In this document: in pieces, positions 54,043-63,342 of the stretch
Position numbering within the stretch: position 1 is the first letter of the stretch
Layout of the letters: every line of letters starts with the position of its first letter
Assembly (NCBI GenBank): GCA_903929135.1
Contig: CAIYTH010000050.1
Coordinates: forward strand, 1 to 64,000
DNA from: an uncultured Chlorobiales bacterium
Lineage (GTDB): Bacteria > Bacteroidota > Chlorobiia > Chlorobiales > Chlorobiaceae
DNA length: 64,000 bases
Reading direction: 5' to 3'
Made by a program: the position numbers and the translations under genes
Notes under the pieces: model-generated
What the model saw: only the letters and a program-made list of their open reading frames with translations
Database searches by the model: none
What the model was told of the DNA's origin: nothing

Positions 54043-54116
54043 ATGAAGTTAACGAGGACAGGACAATATTAAAAACCCGGACGCCCATCCTGTCGACCAG
54101 GTTTGCGGCATGACAA

Positions 54117-54152
54117 AAAAAGGCCTGCAGCGTCAATACGTTGCAGGCCTTC
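54117..54152 (-). terminator. Stem-loop terminator downstream of pstS paralog 2
   Basis: AAGGCCTGCAGCG...CGTTGCAGGCCTT preceded on + by AAAAAA. Confidence 0.7.
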
Positions 54153-54174
54153 AGGAAACAAGGAACAGGAAAAG

Positions 54175-55002
54175 TCAATAGTTGTTGACGAATCCGATCT
54201 CGGTGATCATTCGCTTCCCTGCCGGTGTTTTCGGAAGATCGATGAACTTTTTGACATCTCCGGTCGGCTGGCCATTGGTATACATGAAAAGCTTGCGATG
54301 AACCGGATAGGTGCCGTCCTTGACCGTACGGACTTCGGGCTTGACACCGTTGACGGCTAAAGCCTTGATCGAGCGGTTGACGAATGCGAGGCCGACAAAT
54401 CCCACCGCATTCGGGGTCGAGGCAACCCGGCTCTTGATCGCGCCGTTGCTGGCCTGTGTTTCCGCCTTTTCGGAAACCTTCTCCTCACCCATGATCAGCT
54501 CCTTGAAGGAGTCCTGGGTACCGCTGTTCGATTCACGCTGGATCACGACGATCGGAGCTTTCGGACCGCCGACCTGGCTCCAGTTGGTAACCTTGCCCGT
54601 ATAGATGTCGCGGACCTGCTCCTTGGTCAGCCCCTTGACCCGGTTGGAAGGGTGAACGATGATGGCGAGACCATCGAGCGCAACGACGTTCTGCACCGGG
54701 TTGACCCCCTGGCTCTTCGCCGCTTCGAGTTCGTTCTCCTTCATGGCACGGGACATATCGGCGATATCGCAGGTCTTGTTGATCAGGCTCTTGGCTCCGT
54801 TTCCCGATCCCGATTCGCTGACGGTGACTTCGACACCGGTGGTTTTTGTGTAGTAGGAAGCAAATGCCTTGGCAAGCGGACCGACGGTGGTTGAACCGTC
54901 AAGGACAAGTTTCTTTCCTTCGGCCAAAGCTTCGCCTGACGTCATGAGCCCTATCATCGCCGCGCCGTAAAGCGCCATTTTTAACATGTTCATTTTTTTC
55001 AT
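54175..55002 (-). CDS. pstS: PstS-family phosphate-binding protein, paralog 2
   Basis: Start likely MKKMNMLKMALYGAAMIGLMTSGEALA at 55002. KLVLDGSTTVGPLAKAFASYYTKTTGVEVTVSESGSGNGAKSLINKTCDIADMSRAMK. Confidence 0.94.
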   Translation of the reverse strand: MKKMNMLKMALYGAAMIGLMTSGEALAEGKKLVLDGSTTVGPLAKAFASYYTKTTGVEVTVSESGSGNGAKSLINKTCDIADMSRAMKENELEAAKSQGVNPVQNVVALDGLAIIVHPSNRVKGLTKEQVRDIYTGKVTNWSQVGGPKAPIVVIQRESNSGTQDSFKELIMGEEKVSEKAETQASNGAIKSRVASTPNAVGFVGLAFVNRSIKALAVNGVKPEVRTVKDGTYPVHRKLFMYTNGQPTGDVKKFIDLPKTPAGKRMITEIGFVNNY

Positions 55003-55211
55003 GATCGATATGTTTTTGATTGGTCTTCTCCTCCTCGAATCCGGATCCCATAAAATCAAGATCACTTCATGAACATCCGATTCATGAAATGAAATCTACT
55101 TCGCCAATTGTTGAGAATTCGTTAAGGAAGTGCAACGATATGGCAAACACGCCTTCTTTGAAGGCAGAACAGGTAAAAACACGTAATCGTTTCTACCCGT
55201 CCGCATGCTGA

Positions 55212-55246
55212 CAAAAAAAGCCGGCAGGGGAAAACCCTTGCCGGCG
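55212..55246 (-). terminator. Stem-loop terminator downstream of pstS paralog 3
   Basis: A-run then GCCGGCAGGGG-aaaa-CCCTTGCCGGC (one bulge). Confidence 0.7.
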
Positions 55247-55268
55247 TCAAGCAACCTGGAAACCGTTC

Positions 55269-56090
55269 TCAGTAGTAGTTGACGAATCCGATTTCGCTGA
55301 TCATGTGCTTGCCTTCGACACTCTTCGGCAGATCGATGAACTGCTTCACGACGCCGGCCGGCTGGCCGTTGGTGTACATGAAGAGGGCACGGTGCAGCGG
55401 ATAGGTTCCGTTCTTGACCGTACGGGCATCAGGTTCGACACCTTCGACGAGCAGGGCCTTGACCGAGTTGTCGATAAATCCGAGCCCGACGAAGCCGACA
55501 GCGTTCGGGGTCGAAGCCACGCGGGTTTTGATGGCGCCGTTGCTTGCCTGGGTCTCGGCACGCTTGGAAATCGGATTATCCTTTCCCATGACCAGCTCCT
55601 TGAAGGAGTCCTGGGTGCCGCTGTTCGATTCGCGCTGGATGATGACGATCGGAGCGTTCGGGCCGCCAACCTGGCTCCAGTTGGTGAACCTGCCCATGTA
55701 GATGCCTCTGATCTGGGCTTTCGAGAGTCCGTTTACCCGGTTCGAAGGATGCACGATGATGGCGAGGCCGTCAAGCGCAACGACGTTTTCCACGGGATTG
55801 ACACCACGGCTTTTTGCGGCTTCCAGTTCATTGTCCTTCATGGGACGTGACATATCGGCAATATCGCAGCTCTTGTTGATCAGGCTTTTGGCTCCGTTTC
55901 CCGACCCCGATTCGCTTACCGTCACCTGCACGCCGGTGCTCTTGGTGAAATGGGCGGCGAACGCCTTTGCGATAGGGCCTACGGTCGTCGAGCCGTCGAT
56001 CACGATCTTGTTGCCGGCAGCAGAAGCGTCGGCAGAGGCCACAAGGCCGAATACCGCAGCGCTGTAAAGCATTTTCTTGAAAAGTTTCAT
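55269..56090 (-). CDS. pstS: PstS-family phosphate-binding protein, paralog 3
   Basis: MKLFKKMLYSAAVFGLVASADASA signal peptide; NKIVIDGSTTVGPIAKAFAAHFTKSTGVQVTVSESGSGNGAKSLINKSCDIADMSRPMK. Confidence 0.94.
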   Translation of the reverse strand: MKLFKKMLYSAAVFGLVASADASAAGNKIVIDGSTTVGPIAKAFAAHFTKSTGVQVTVSESGSGNGAKSLINKSCDIADMSRPMKDNELEAAKSRGVNPVENVVALDGLAIIVHPSNRVNGLSKAQIRGIYMGRFTNWSQVGGPNAPIVIIQRESNSGTQDSFKELVMGKDNPISKRAETQASNGAIKTRVASTPNAVGFVGLGFIDNSVKALLVEGVEPDARTVKNGTYPLHRALFMYTNGQPAGVVKQFIDLPKSVEGKHMISEIGFVNYY

Positions 56091-56152
56091 TGTCTTTTTC
56101 CAGGTTAGGTTTGAAAATTAAAATGATCCTGCGATGTACTTTCGCCAGCAAA

Positions 56153-56180
56153 AACAGGCCGCCCGGCAATTCCCGGGCGA
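56153..56180 (-). terminator. Stem-loop terminator downstream of the putative porin gene
   Basis: Minus strand CGCCCGGgaattgCCGGGCGGCCTGTTTTTG. Confidence 0.7.
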
Positions 56181-56257
56181 CCCGGCAGCAATACGGATGA
56201 GCACCACACCCACCCAACAGACAAAGAACACCACACACAAAAAACAACACGCCGTCA

Positions 56258-57397
56258 TCAGAACTTCACAACCAGGTCACACTGAAGCGTGTGGAGATGG
56301 GGGTTGCCTGCTTCCACAACGTCAATCTGGCGATAATTGTAGTACTTGGCTCCGATGGTCATGTTCTGGACGAGATGATAGGTTGCGCCAACTTCCCATC
56401 CGTCGGTACCTGAGTTATAGTTGCCGACTTTCCTGTCGGAGTCGGTGAAGTACGGGAATACGCCGTCTTTCTGGATACGGTTGTAGTTGAAGTCGACCGC
56501 CCACTGACCAGGCTGTTTTGCATCACCGATGGTTACACCAGCCAGCCATGCATTCCTCTTGTCATTGATTGCCTTGCCACCGGTGTTGTGTGCGAACTGG
56601 CCACGAATCTGCCAGGGGAGGGTCTCCGTAACCTGCCCGCCAAAGCTTCCGAAGAGCTCGATGAAGTTGCGATCGGTCACGTTGACATTGGTCGCATCGT
56701 ACACTGCGGCAAAGTGGTTGAGATTCCTGAAGTTATGGTCAGAAGCACCGATCAGGTAGGAGTAATCGGCGACTTCCCCCTTGTAGGCAGCCTGGACAAT
56801 CGTCAGGAAAGGATCGTTCTCCTTGGATGGATCATTGAAGCCGGCAATCGAGGTTGCTGGTGAAGCCTGATCAAGGAAGTAGTAGCCTGCGATGAAGATC
56901 AGGCCATCCCTCTCCTTGCCGTACTGGAGGGTTGCACCTTCAAAGGTAAGGTCGCCATCATAGATGAGATCATCGACCCTGACGATCGTCTTGGCCACAT
57001 CCCGCTTGCCGAGGATAATGTTAACCTTGCCGCCAAGGCCATAGCTCATCGGATGGTAATCGACATAGGCTTCATTCAACCAGATGCTTTTCGCATTGAA
57101 TAACGTTGCATAGGTCTGGTTGCGGGAAGTCGCGCCCTTGTATGAGACTCCATCGTTATCAGCATCGGTAGCGATTCCAACCCCTGCCGAAAGCTCCTCA
57201 TTGATCCATGCGTTCAGGCCGACGCGGACCCTGGTGCGCCAACGGTCGTTCGAGTAGTTGGCGGTTCCTCCAGAGTACTTGTTCTGCAGTGACTCATAGC
57301 GGACTCTGACATCGCCGGTCGGAGTCAGCTCCACGGCGTCCGCGGTTTTGAACCCGATTGCTGTCGCGAGTGCGACAAATAACATTGCTTTTTTCAT
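56258..57397 (-). CDS. Putative outer-membrane porin
   Basis: Signal peptide MKKAMLFVALATAIGFKTADA from 57397, then PTGDVRVRYESLQNKYSGG...NDRWRTRVRVGLNAWINEELSAGVGIATD and alternating beta pattern, ending in aromatic ...CDLVVKF. Confidence 0.8.
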   Translation of the reverse strand: MKKAMLFVALATAIGFKTADAVELTPTGDVRVRYESLQNKYSGGTANYSNDRWRTRVRVGLNAWINEELSAGVGIATDADNDGVSYKGATSRNQTYATLFNAKSIWLNEAYVDYHPMSYGLGGKVNIILGKRDVAKTIVRVDDLIYDGDLTFEGATLQYGKERDGLIFIAGYYFLDQASPATSIAGFNDPSKENDPFLTIVQAAYKGEVADYSYLIGASDHNFRNLNHFAAVYDATNVNVTDRNFIELFGSFGGQVTETLPWQIRGQFAHNTGGKAINDKRNAWLAGVTIGDAKQPGQWAVDFNYNRIQKDGVFPYFTDSDRKVGNYNSGTDGWEVGATYHLVQNMTIGAKYYNYRQIDVVEAGNPHLHTLQCDLVVKF

Positions 57398-57632
57398 GAT
57401 ACCGTGTGATTTGTTTGTGTTGTGTTGTCTTGCTGTGTGATATCTCAAGAGACTTATGAACATGAAGGCCCAAAAGGCCATCCTTTTCCCGAAGCAAATC
57501 TACGGCCTGAAGTATTGAGGAAACGTTGCGGGATTGTAAACAGATTGAAAACAAGAAGATGACTACGCCCAACAAAACATTGGCAACCGATACACGTCAT
57601 CCCGGCCATTTATCTTCACCAGCATAGCCACA

Positions 57633-58292
57633 TCAGTCGACGCTGCCAGTCAGGCGCATATGATTCCCGAAGGCCACCTGGAGTCCGCCGGTCAGCTCCT
57701 GGTAGATTCGACTCCGGCTGTCCTTGACCCGGTTATAGAGCTTCAGGATGTCGAGGGTAAGGATGATCCGTGTGGAACTGCAGTTGAGTTCCCCGAAAAG
57801 ATGCCGGCCGATCACCTCGAACCCGAGCACCCGTGTATGGAAGTTCAGCGGCGAATGCTCCTCACCCTCGAAAACATCCGTGATGAAATGGGTATATCCC
57901 CTTTCGACAACTTCAGCGGTAGCGGCCCGCATGAGCCGGAGCGCAACAAGGTATTGCCCGCGATACACCGGCAGAATCATGAATCGCCCGATTTCCGCAA
58001 AACGGCCGGAAGCTCTCACATGTTCAAGGTCTACGCCTTGTTCGAAACTGACCTGGAATGTTTCGGGCAGATCGAACGATGGATCGTACAGGAAACGCAT
58101 CACTCCGGCCGGATTGCCTCCCACCCTTGCGAGGAACCATGAATGCCTGCCGTTCGAACCGATATCTGCCGGCAACTGCTCATGCACGCCATCGATCCAC
58201 TGCTTTTCCCTGACGAATACCTCCTCGATCACCGCCAGAGCAGCAAGCCTGTCGTCCGGTGATACTACCCTCGTTACGGTTATGCTTGACAT
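57633..58292 (-). CDS. GNAT-type N-acyltransferase (FeeM / autoinducer-synthase-like)
   Basis: VFVREKQWIDGVHE...ARVGGNPAGVMRFLYD...FAEIGRFMILPVYRGQYLVALRLMRAATAEVVERGYTHFITDV. Confidence 0.65.
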   Translation of the reverse strand: MSSITVTRVVSPDDRLAALAVIEEVFVREKQWIDGVHEQLPADIGSNGRHSWFLARVGGNPAGVMRFLYDPSFDLPETFQVSFEQGVDLEHVRASGRFAEIGRFMILPVYRGQYLVALRLMRAATAEVVERGYTHFITDVFEGEEHSPLNFHTRVLGFEVIGRHLFGELNCSSTRIILTLDILKLYNRVKDSRSRIYQELTGGLQVAFGNHMRLTGSVD

Positions 58293-59116
58293 ATCGCCTC
58301 CGGTGTTTGTCTGGTTATTGTTGCTTCATCAACGCTTCTCCGGCTATGGTGGCAGGCTTTGCCGCACAAATCCGCTATTGCTCCCATCACTTCGTCTGCA
58401 ACTGCTTCGGCCAGACGGTTCGCATCAGCTCTTCTTCCATCATCGGCACTTGCTTTATAAGCCTCCGCCATGATCCCGAATCGCATGGGCTTGCCGAACC
58501 GGACGACCATCCTTCCAACCAGCGGTGCACGGCCTCGTCTTGCCGATGCCGTAAACCGGATACCTGCGGGAATGACCGTTGCCCCTGACATGAGAGCCAG
58601 ATGTCCGACACCGGGTTTCGCACGGAGCAAAACGAACGGATCGCTGTTCCTCCTGCCTTCCGGAAAAATTCCGATGCATCTGCCAGAATGGAGACGTTGA
58701 AGGCACTGTTCGAGAACGCCTCCCGATTGTTTCGGCCGACGGGATTCGAGAAACGGAAGCGTAGATGGCTTGTTATACACAAAGACCGGATCGATGAGGT
58801 TCATGAGCCTGCCGATCACAGGCAGATGACCGAACATCCAGTCGATGACGAAGCTCACTCGCATGCCACCTGTCATGAACATGACGAGTACAGGGACAAA
58901 CAGCGATTCGAACACATTGTTGTGATTGAACACGAATATGCAGGGCGTCGACTGGTTGACGATCGTGGCATCGAGAAACTCAGCCCCGTCGATCCTTGTG
59001 AAAAGCAGGTTGGGCACCATGAGCGCCCTCAGGATGAACTCCTTTCGTCCGCTCAGGTGCGGCAAGGGCTTCCGGATCAGATCACGGAGACTCATCATGG
59101 CGACAATTGCATCCAA
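58280..59116 (-). CDS. PlsC-like 1-acylglycerol-3-phosphate acyltransferase family protein
   Basis: PCIFVFNHNNVFESLFVPV, CIGIFPEGRRNSDPFVLLRAKPGVGHLALMSGATVIPAGI. Confidence 0.8.
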   Translation of the reverse strand: MDAIVAMMSLRDLIRKPLPHLSGRKEFILRALMVPNLLFTRIDGAEFLDATIVNQSTPCIFVFNHNNVFESLFVPVLVMFMTGGMRVSFVIDWMFGHLPVIGRLMNLIDPVFVYNKPSTLPFLESRRPKQSGGVLEQCLQRLHSGRCIGIFPEGRRNSDPFVLLRAKPGVGHLALMSGATVIPAGIRFTASARRGRAPLVGRMVVRFGKPMRFGIMAEAYKASADDGRRADANRLAEAVADEVMGAIADLCGKACHHSRRSVDEATITRQTPEAICQA

Positions 59117-59380
59117 AATTGAGGATCTACCTTGTTATGGCCGCCAGAGCCTCAGCTCACCGACCTCGTCCATGAATGCAATAAAAAGAGATATTGTTGG
59201 GCTCGTGTTGAGCAAGCGCTACGTTTCTGCAAATCCATCCGGATCGTCGGAATATTGCGGCCTGATAGAAATTCCGAGGCCGCCTCCTCGACATAACCTT
59301 TCAAACTTTCCTGGCACGAGCCGTATATTGACGCTTTGATTGCGACCCCGGGGAACCCCGACAACCATCACCAGGAAGTT

Positions 59381-60040
59381 ATGGCCGACAACTCATTGAC
59401 CGGCTCGCAGCGTTTTGACAGCATGGCTTCGGAATGGGATGCGAATGCCGTCCGCGCTGCACTTGCGGACTCCGTGTCACGCGCCATCATCGCCCACATG
59501 CCGGTCCGCCGCCCTGAAAATGCCCTGGAATTCGGATGCGGCACAGGCCTGGTGACCCTTCGGGTAGCGCTTCGATGCCGTATGCTGACTGCGGTTGACA
59601 CCTCCCGCGAGATGCTTCGGCTCCTCAATGAAAAAATCGCCGCCGGCCACGTTCCCAACATCACGACAAAACTTCTCGACCTGGCAGGTGAGGATGGGGA
59701 TTCCACACTCGAAGGGTCATTCGATTTCGTCTTCAGCAGCATGACGCTGCACCACATTCCTGACACGGCATCACTCCTTTCCATCCTGAACGGGCACATG
59801 TCACCGGGCGGGTTGCTTGCCATCGCCGACCTCGATGCCGAAGACGGCCTTTTTCATGACGATGCGTCAGAGGAGGTGCATTCCGGTTTTGACAGGGACA
59901 AGCTCGAAAAGATGCTTGAAGCGGCCGGATTCACCAGCATCTCGTTCATCACCGTCCATGTCGTTGAAAAGAAGAACCGCGCAGGAAAGCACGCCTCATA
60001 TCCGGTATTTCTGGTCACTGCCCTCAAACCTCAACTTTAA
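59381..60040 (+). CDS. Class I SAM-dependent methyltransferase
   Basis: ALEFGCGTGLVTLRVALRCRMLTAVDTSREMLRLLNEKI...FDFVFSSMTLHHIPD. Start taken at MADNSL (59381). Confidence 0.92.
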   Translation: MADNSLTGSQRFDSMASEWDANAVRAALADSVSRAIIAHMPVRRPENALEFGCGTGLVTLRVALRCRMLTAVDTSREMLRLLNEKIAAGHVPNITTKLLDLAGEDGDSTLEGSFDFVFSSMTLHHIPDTASLLSILNGHMSPGGLLAIADLDAEDGLFHDDASEEVHSGFDRDKLEKMLEAAGFTSISFITVHVVEKKNRAGKHASYPVFLVTALKPQL

Positions 60041-60046
60041 AGATTC

Positions 60047-60733
60047 ATGAACCATCCGATAAACGGTCCATTCAAGGCGGTGATCTTCGACCTCGACGGC
60101 ACGCTGCTCGATACGCTGGCCGACCTTTCGGTCAGCCTGAATACGGTGCTCGAACGGCACGGATACCCTACCCATTCGCTCGACGAGTGCCGCAAGCTCG
60201 TCGGTTTCGGCATGCAGGTGCTGGTAAGGAGCGCCCTGCCCGAAGAGTCACGTGATGAGGCGTTGATCGAGCCCATGCTCGAAGAGATGAAAGGGGTGTA
60301 TGCCGGACAGTGGAACGTGAACTCGAAGCCGTACGACGGCATCGGGCGCCTGCTCGACGCCATCGATGCCCTGGGGCTGAAAAAAGCGATCCTCTCCAAC
60401 AAGCCTGACCACTTCACGAAGCTCTGTGCCGATGAACTGCTCGCCCCCTGGCGGTTCGAGGTGGTCATGGGACATCATGATGGCATCGCACACAAACCAG
60501 ACCCCCAGGGCGCACTGCTGGTCGCCGGGATGCTCGGGATCGACCCGTTGTCGATCCTCTACATCGGCGACAGCGGCATCGACATGCAGACAGCCGTAGC
60601 AGCAGGGATGTACCCGCTCGGGGTCCTGTGGGGATTCCGGCCCGCCGGGGAACTTCGGGCCACGGGAGCGCAGAAGCTCGTCAGCGCTCCTGATGAAATC
60701 ATCGCGTTCATCGAGAGCTTCCGCAGCTCATGA
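60047..60733 (+). CDS. gph: HAD-family hydrolase, phosphoglycolate phosphatase-like
   Basis: VIFDLDGTLLDTLADLSVSLNTVLERHGYP...LSNKPDHFTKL...HKPDPQGAL...YIGDSGIDMQTAVAAGM. Confidence 0.92.
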   Translation: MNHPINGPFKAVIFDLDGTLLDTLADLSVSLNTVLERHGYPTHSLDECRKLVGFGMQVLVRSALPEESRDEALIEPMLEEMKGVYAGQWNVNSKPYDGIGRLLDAIDALGLKKAILSNKPDHFTKLCADELLAPWRFEVVMGHHDGIAHKPDPQGALLVAGMLGIDPLSILYIGDSGIDMQTAVAAGMYPLGVLWGFRPAGELRATGAQKLVSAPDEIIAFIESFRSS

Positions 60734-60958
60734 TGCGGATATTGCACCTCCCCCGCCTGTCAACGAGTTCATCAGCCCCGGCATGCCGAAAACAGATTTA
60801 ACGAGCGTGTAACACTCCATCACCTCCGCATTGACTATGTTCTGGAAAAAGGCGCTTACCCCAGACGGCCTGTCAGAGCAGTTTCATCGTCTCGATGTCA
60901 CAGGCCCCTGGCAGCCGATCGGACAACCCCCGACAAAAGGAACGGAAGCTTTTCAGAC

Positions 60959-63127
60959 ATGGAGTCCATATCCCTCGAAGATCGGTCGGCGAACGCAAGG
61001 CCGGTCGGATCAGCCGTCAACGGCAGCAAACCCCTTTCAGGCTTCGCAGACCCTGCACTGTTCATCAATCGGGAACTGAGCTGGCTGGAGTTCAACCAGC
61101 GGGTGCTCGAAGAGGCTGTCGACCCTGGACTCCACCCCCTGCTGGAACGAGCCAAATTCATCTCCATCTTCAGCTCCAACCTCGACGAATTCTTCATGAT
61201 TCGGGTCGCCGGGATCGAACACCAGTTCGAGGCCGGCCTGCAGAAGAGAACCGTCGACGGGTTCACTCCCGGCGAACAGCTCGACCGGATACGCGCCGTG
61301 GTTTCAAGGCAGCTTCACCAGAGGAACGCCTGCCTGTACGACAACCTCCTTCCTGCGCTCAGGAAGGAGGGCATCCTGTTCGTCCGGTTTTCGGAGCTCC
61401 CTGATGATGAGCGGCTGGCGTTGAACATCCACTTTCAGAATGAGATCTTTCCGGTGCTCACTCCCCTGGCGATCGACACCGGCCATCCCTTCCCGTTCCT
61501 CTCGAACCTTTCGCTCAACCTTGCCGTAGAACTCGGGGAGCATGGTACGGAGGCCATGAAATTCGCCCGGGTGAAAGTCCCCGGCTTGCTTCCACGGCTC
61601 ATCAGTCTCGACTCGATCGACGGGATCGCAATCTCGCCAGGAACGACACGGCTTCTCTGGCTCGAAGATCTTGTCGAAAACAACCTTGAGCAGCTCTTCC
61701 CGCACATGAGGATCGTGCAGTCCCACCGCTTCAGGGTCATCCGGGATGCCGATATCGAAATCGAGGAGGACGAAGCCGGAGATCTCCTGCAGACCATTGA
61801 AAAAGGCGTCCGTTCCCGGCGCTACGGAAAAGTAGTCAGGCTCGACGTCAGCCCCCGGATGCCATCGAACGTCAGGCAGCTTCTGATGAACAACCTCGAA
61901 ATCGAAGACCGTAGCGTTTTTGAGATCGACGGTACGCTCGGGCTTGGCAGCCTTTTCGAGCTCCTCAGGATTGATCGCCCTGACCTGAAGGACGATCCAT
62001 ATGTACCGACTGATCCATTCGGCAATGAGTGCGGCAACGACCTGTTCGGCTCCATCCGGGACGGGGACCGGCTGCTCCATCACCCTTACGACTCGTTCCA
62101 GCCGGTCGTCGATTTCATCGACAGGGCTGCCGTCGATCCGGATGTGCTTTCGATCAAACAGACCCTCTACAGGGTCGGCGGCAACTCTCCTGTAGTCAAG
62201 GCCCTGATGAAAGCCGCAGAACTCGGCAAGCAGGTGGCTGTTCTGGTCGAACTCAAGGCCCGGTTCGACGAGGAGAACAATATCGTCTGGGCCCGCGCTC
62301 TCGAAGATGTCGGGGCACACGTCATTTACGGGTTGCCCGGCCTCAAAACCCACGCAAAGCTCACCATGGTCGTGAGACGGGAACAGCAACGGCTGAAGCG
62401 GTACCTGCATCTCGGCACGGGCAACTACAATCCCTCCACCGGCAAGCTCTATACCGACTACAGCCTGTTCACGTGCAATGAACAGATCGCCGATGAGGTT
62501 TCCGAACTCTTCAATGCCCTCACCGGCTACTCCAGGCATACTGCCTACAACCACCTTCTTGTATCTCCGATCAACACAAGGAGCCGCATCGTCGAAATGA
62601 TCAGGCGTGAATCTTCCCTGAAAAGAAACGGGCATGACGGACGGATCGTTATGAAGATGAACTCCCTGGTCGATACCGAGACCATCAGGGCCCTCTACCA
62701 GGCTTCGGGAGAAGGTGTCAGGATCGATCTTATCGTCAGGGGGATCTGCTGCCTGAAGCCAGGCATTGCCGGGGTCAGCGACAACATCAGGGTAGTCAGC
62801 ATTATCGGTCGTTTCCTGGAACACAGCCGGGCTTACTATTTCGCCAACGGCGGAAAGCCGGAGCTCTACATGGGAAGCGCGGACATCATGCCGAGAAACC
62901 TCGACGAACGGGTTGAGACGCTCTTCCCGGTTCTCGACAGCACACTGGTGATGAAGGTCAGGTCGGACCTGGAGCTGCAGCTCAATGACAACGTCAAGTC
63001 ATGGTGCATCGACGCCGACGGCACCAGTAAGCGGATACGGAACGAGGCCGTGAAAATCAACAGCCAGGAGCATCTGATGCAAGGAACTTCACCCGGAAAA
63101 AGGGCGCAGGGTATCAAGAGGAGCTGA
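60959..63127 (+). CDS. ppk1: Polyphosphate kinase 1
   Basis: [123 protein letters not shown]. Confidence 0.98.
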   Translation: MESISLEDRSANARPVGSAVNGSKPLSGFADPALFINRELSWLEFNQRVLEEAVDPGLHPLLERAKFISIFSSNLDEFFMIRVAGIEHQFEAGLQKRTVDGFTPGEQLDRIRAVVSRQLHQRNACLYDNLLPALRKEGILFVRFSELPDDERLALNIHFQNEIFPVLTPLAIDTGHPFPFLSNLSLNLAVELGEHGTEAMKFARVKVPGLLPRLISLDSIDGIAISPGTTRLLWLEDLVENNLEQLFPHMRIVQSHRFRVIRDADIEIEEDEAGDLLQTIEKGVRSRRYGKVVRLDVSPRMPSNVRQLLMNNLEIEDRSVFEIDGTLGLGSLFELLRIDRPDLKDDPYVPTDPFGNECGNDLFGSIRDGDRLLHHPYDSFQPVVDFIDRAAVDPDVLSIKQTLYRVGGNSPVVKALMKAAELGKQVAVLVELKARFDEENNIVWARALEDVGAHVIYGLPGLKTHAKLTMVVRREQQRLKRYLHLGTGNYNPSTGKLYTDYSLFTCNEQIADEVSELFNALTGYSRHTAYNHLLVSPINTRSRIVEMIRRESSLKRNGHDGRIVMKMNSLVDTETIRALYQASGEGVRIDLIVRGICCLKPGIAGVSDNIRVVSIIGRFLEHSRAYYFANGGKPELYMGSADIMPRNLDERVETLFPVLDSTLVMKVRSDLELQLNDNVKSWCIDADGTSKRIRNEAVKINSQEHLMQGTSPGKRAQGIKRS

Positions 63128-63342
63128 ACGGTTCAGGCCGCGGACCAGCGGACCAACGCCCTGGCATTGTCAAGATTCGGTTAACAAGTCGTTACATCAT
63201 GGTGACATCCTGAATCGGGTACCATATTTGCCCTATCTTTTCCTGATACGACAGACTCGACCCGGATTGCGATGCCTGGCGACAATCGTGATATCATGCC
63301 TGCCCGCCGGTGACGATCAATCAACCATCAAAAGAGATAACG

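Noticed and set aside
61304-62824. 506-aa minus-strand ORF opposite ppk1
   Set aside because: Antisense of a well-supported ppk1; no motif.
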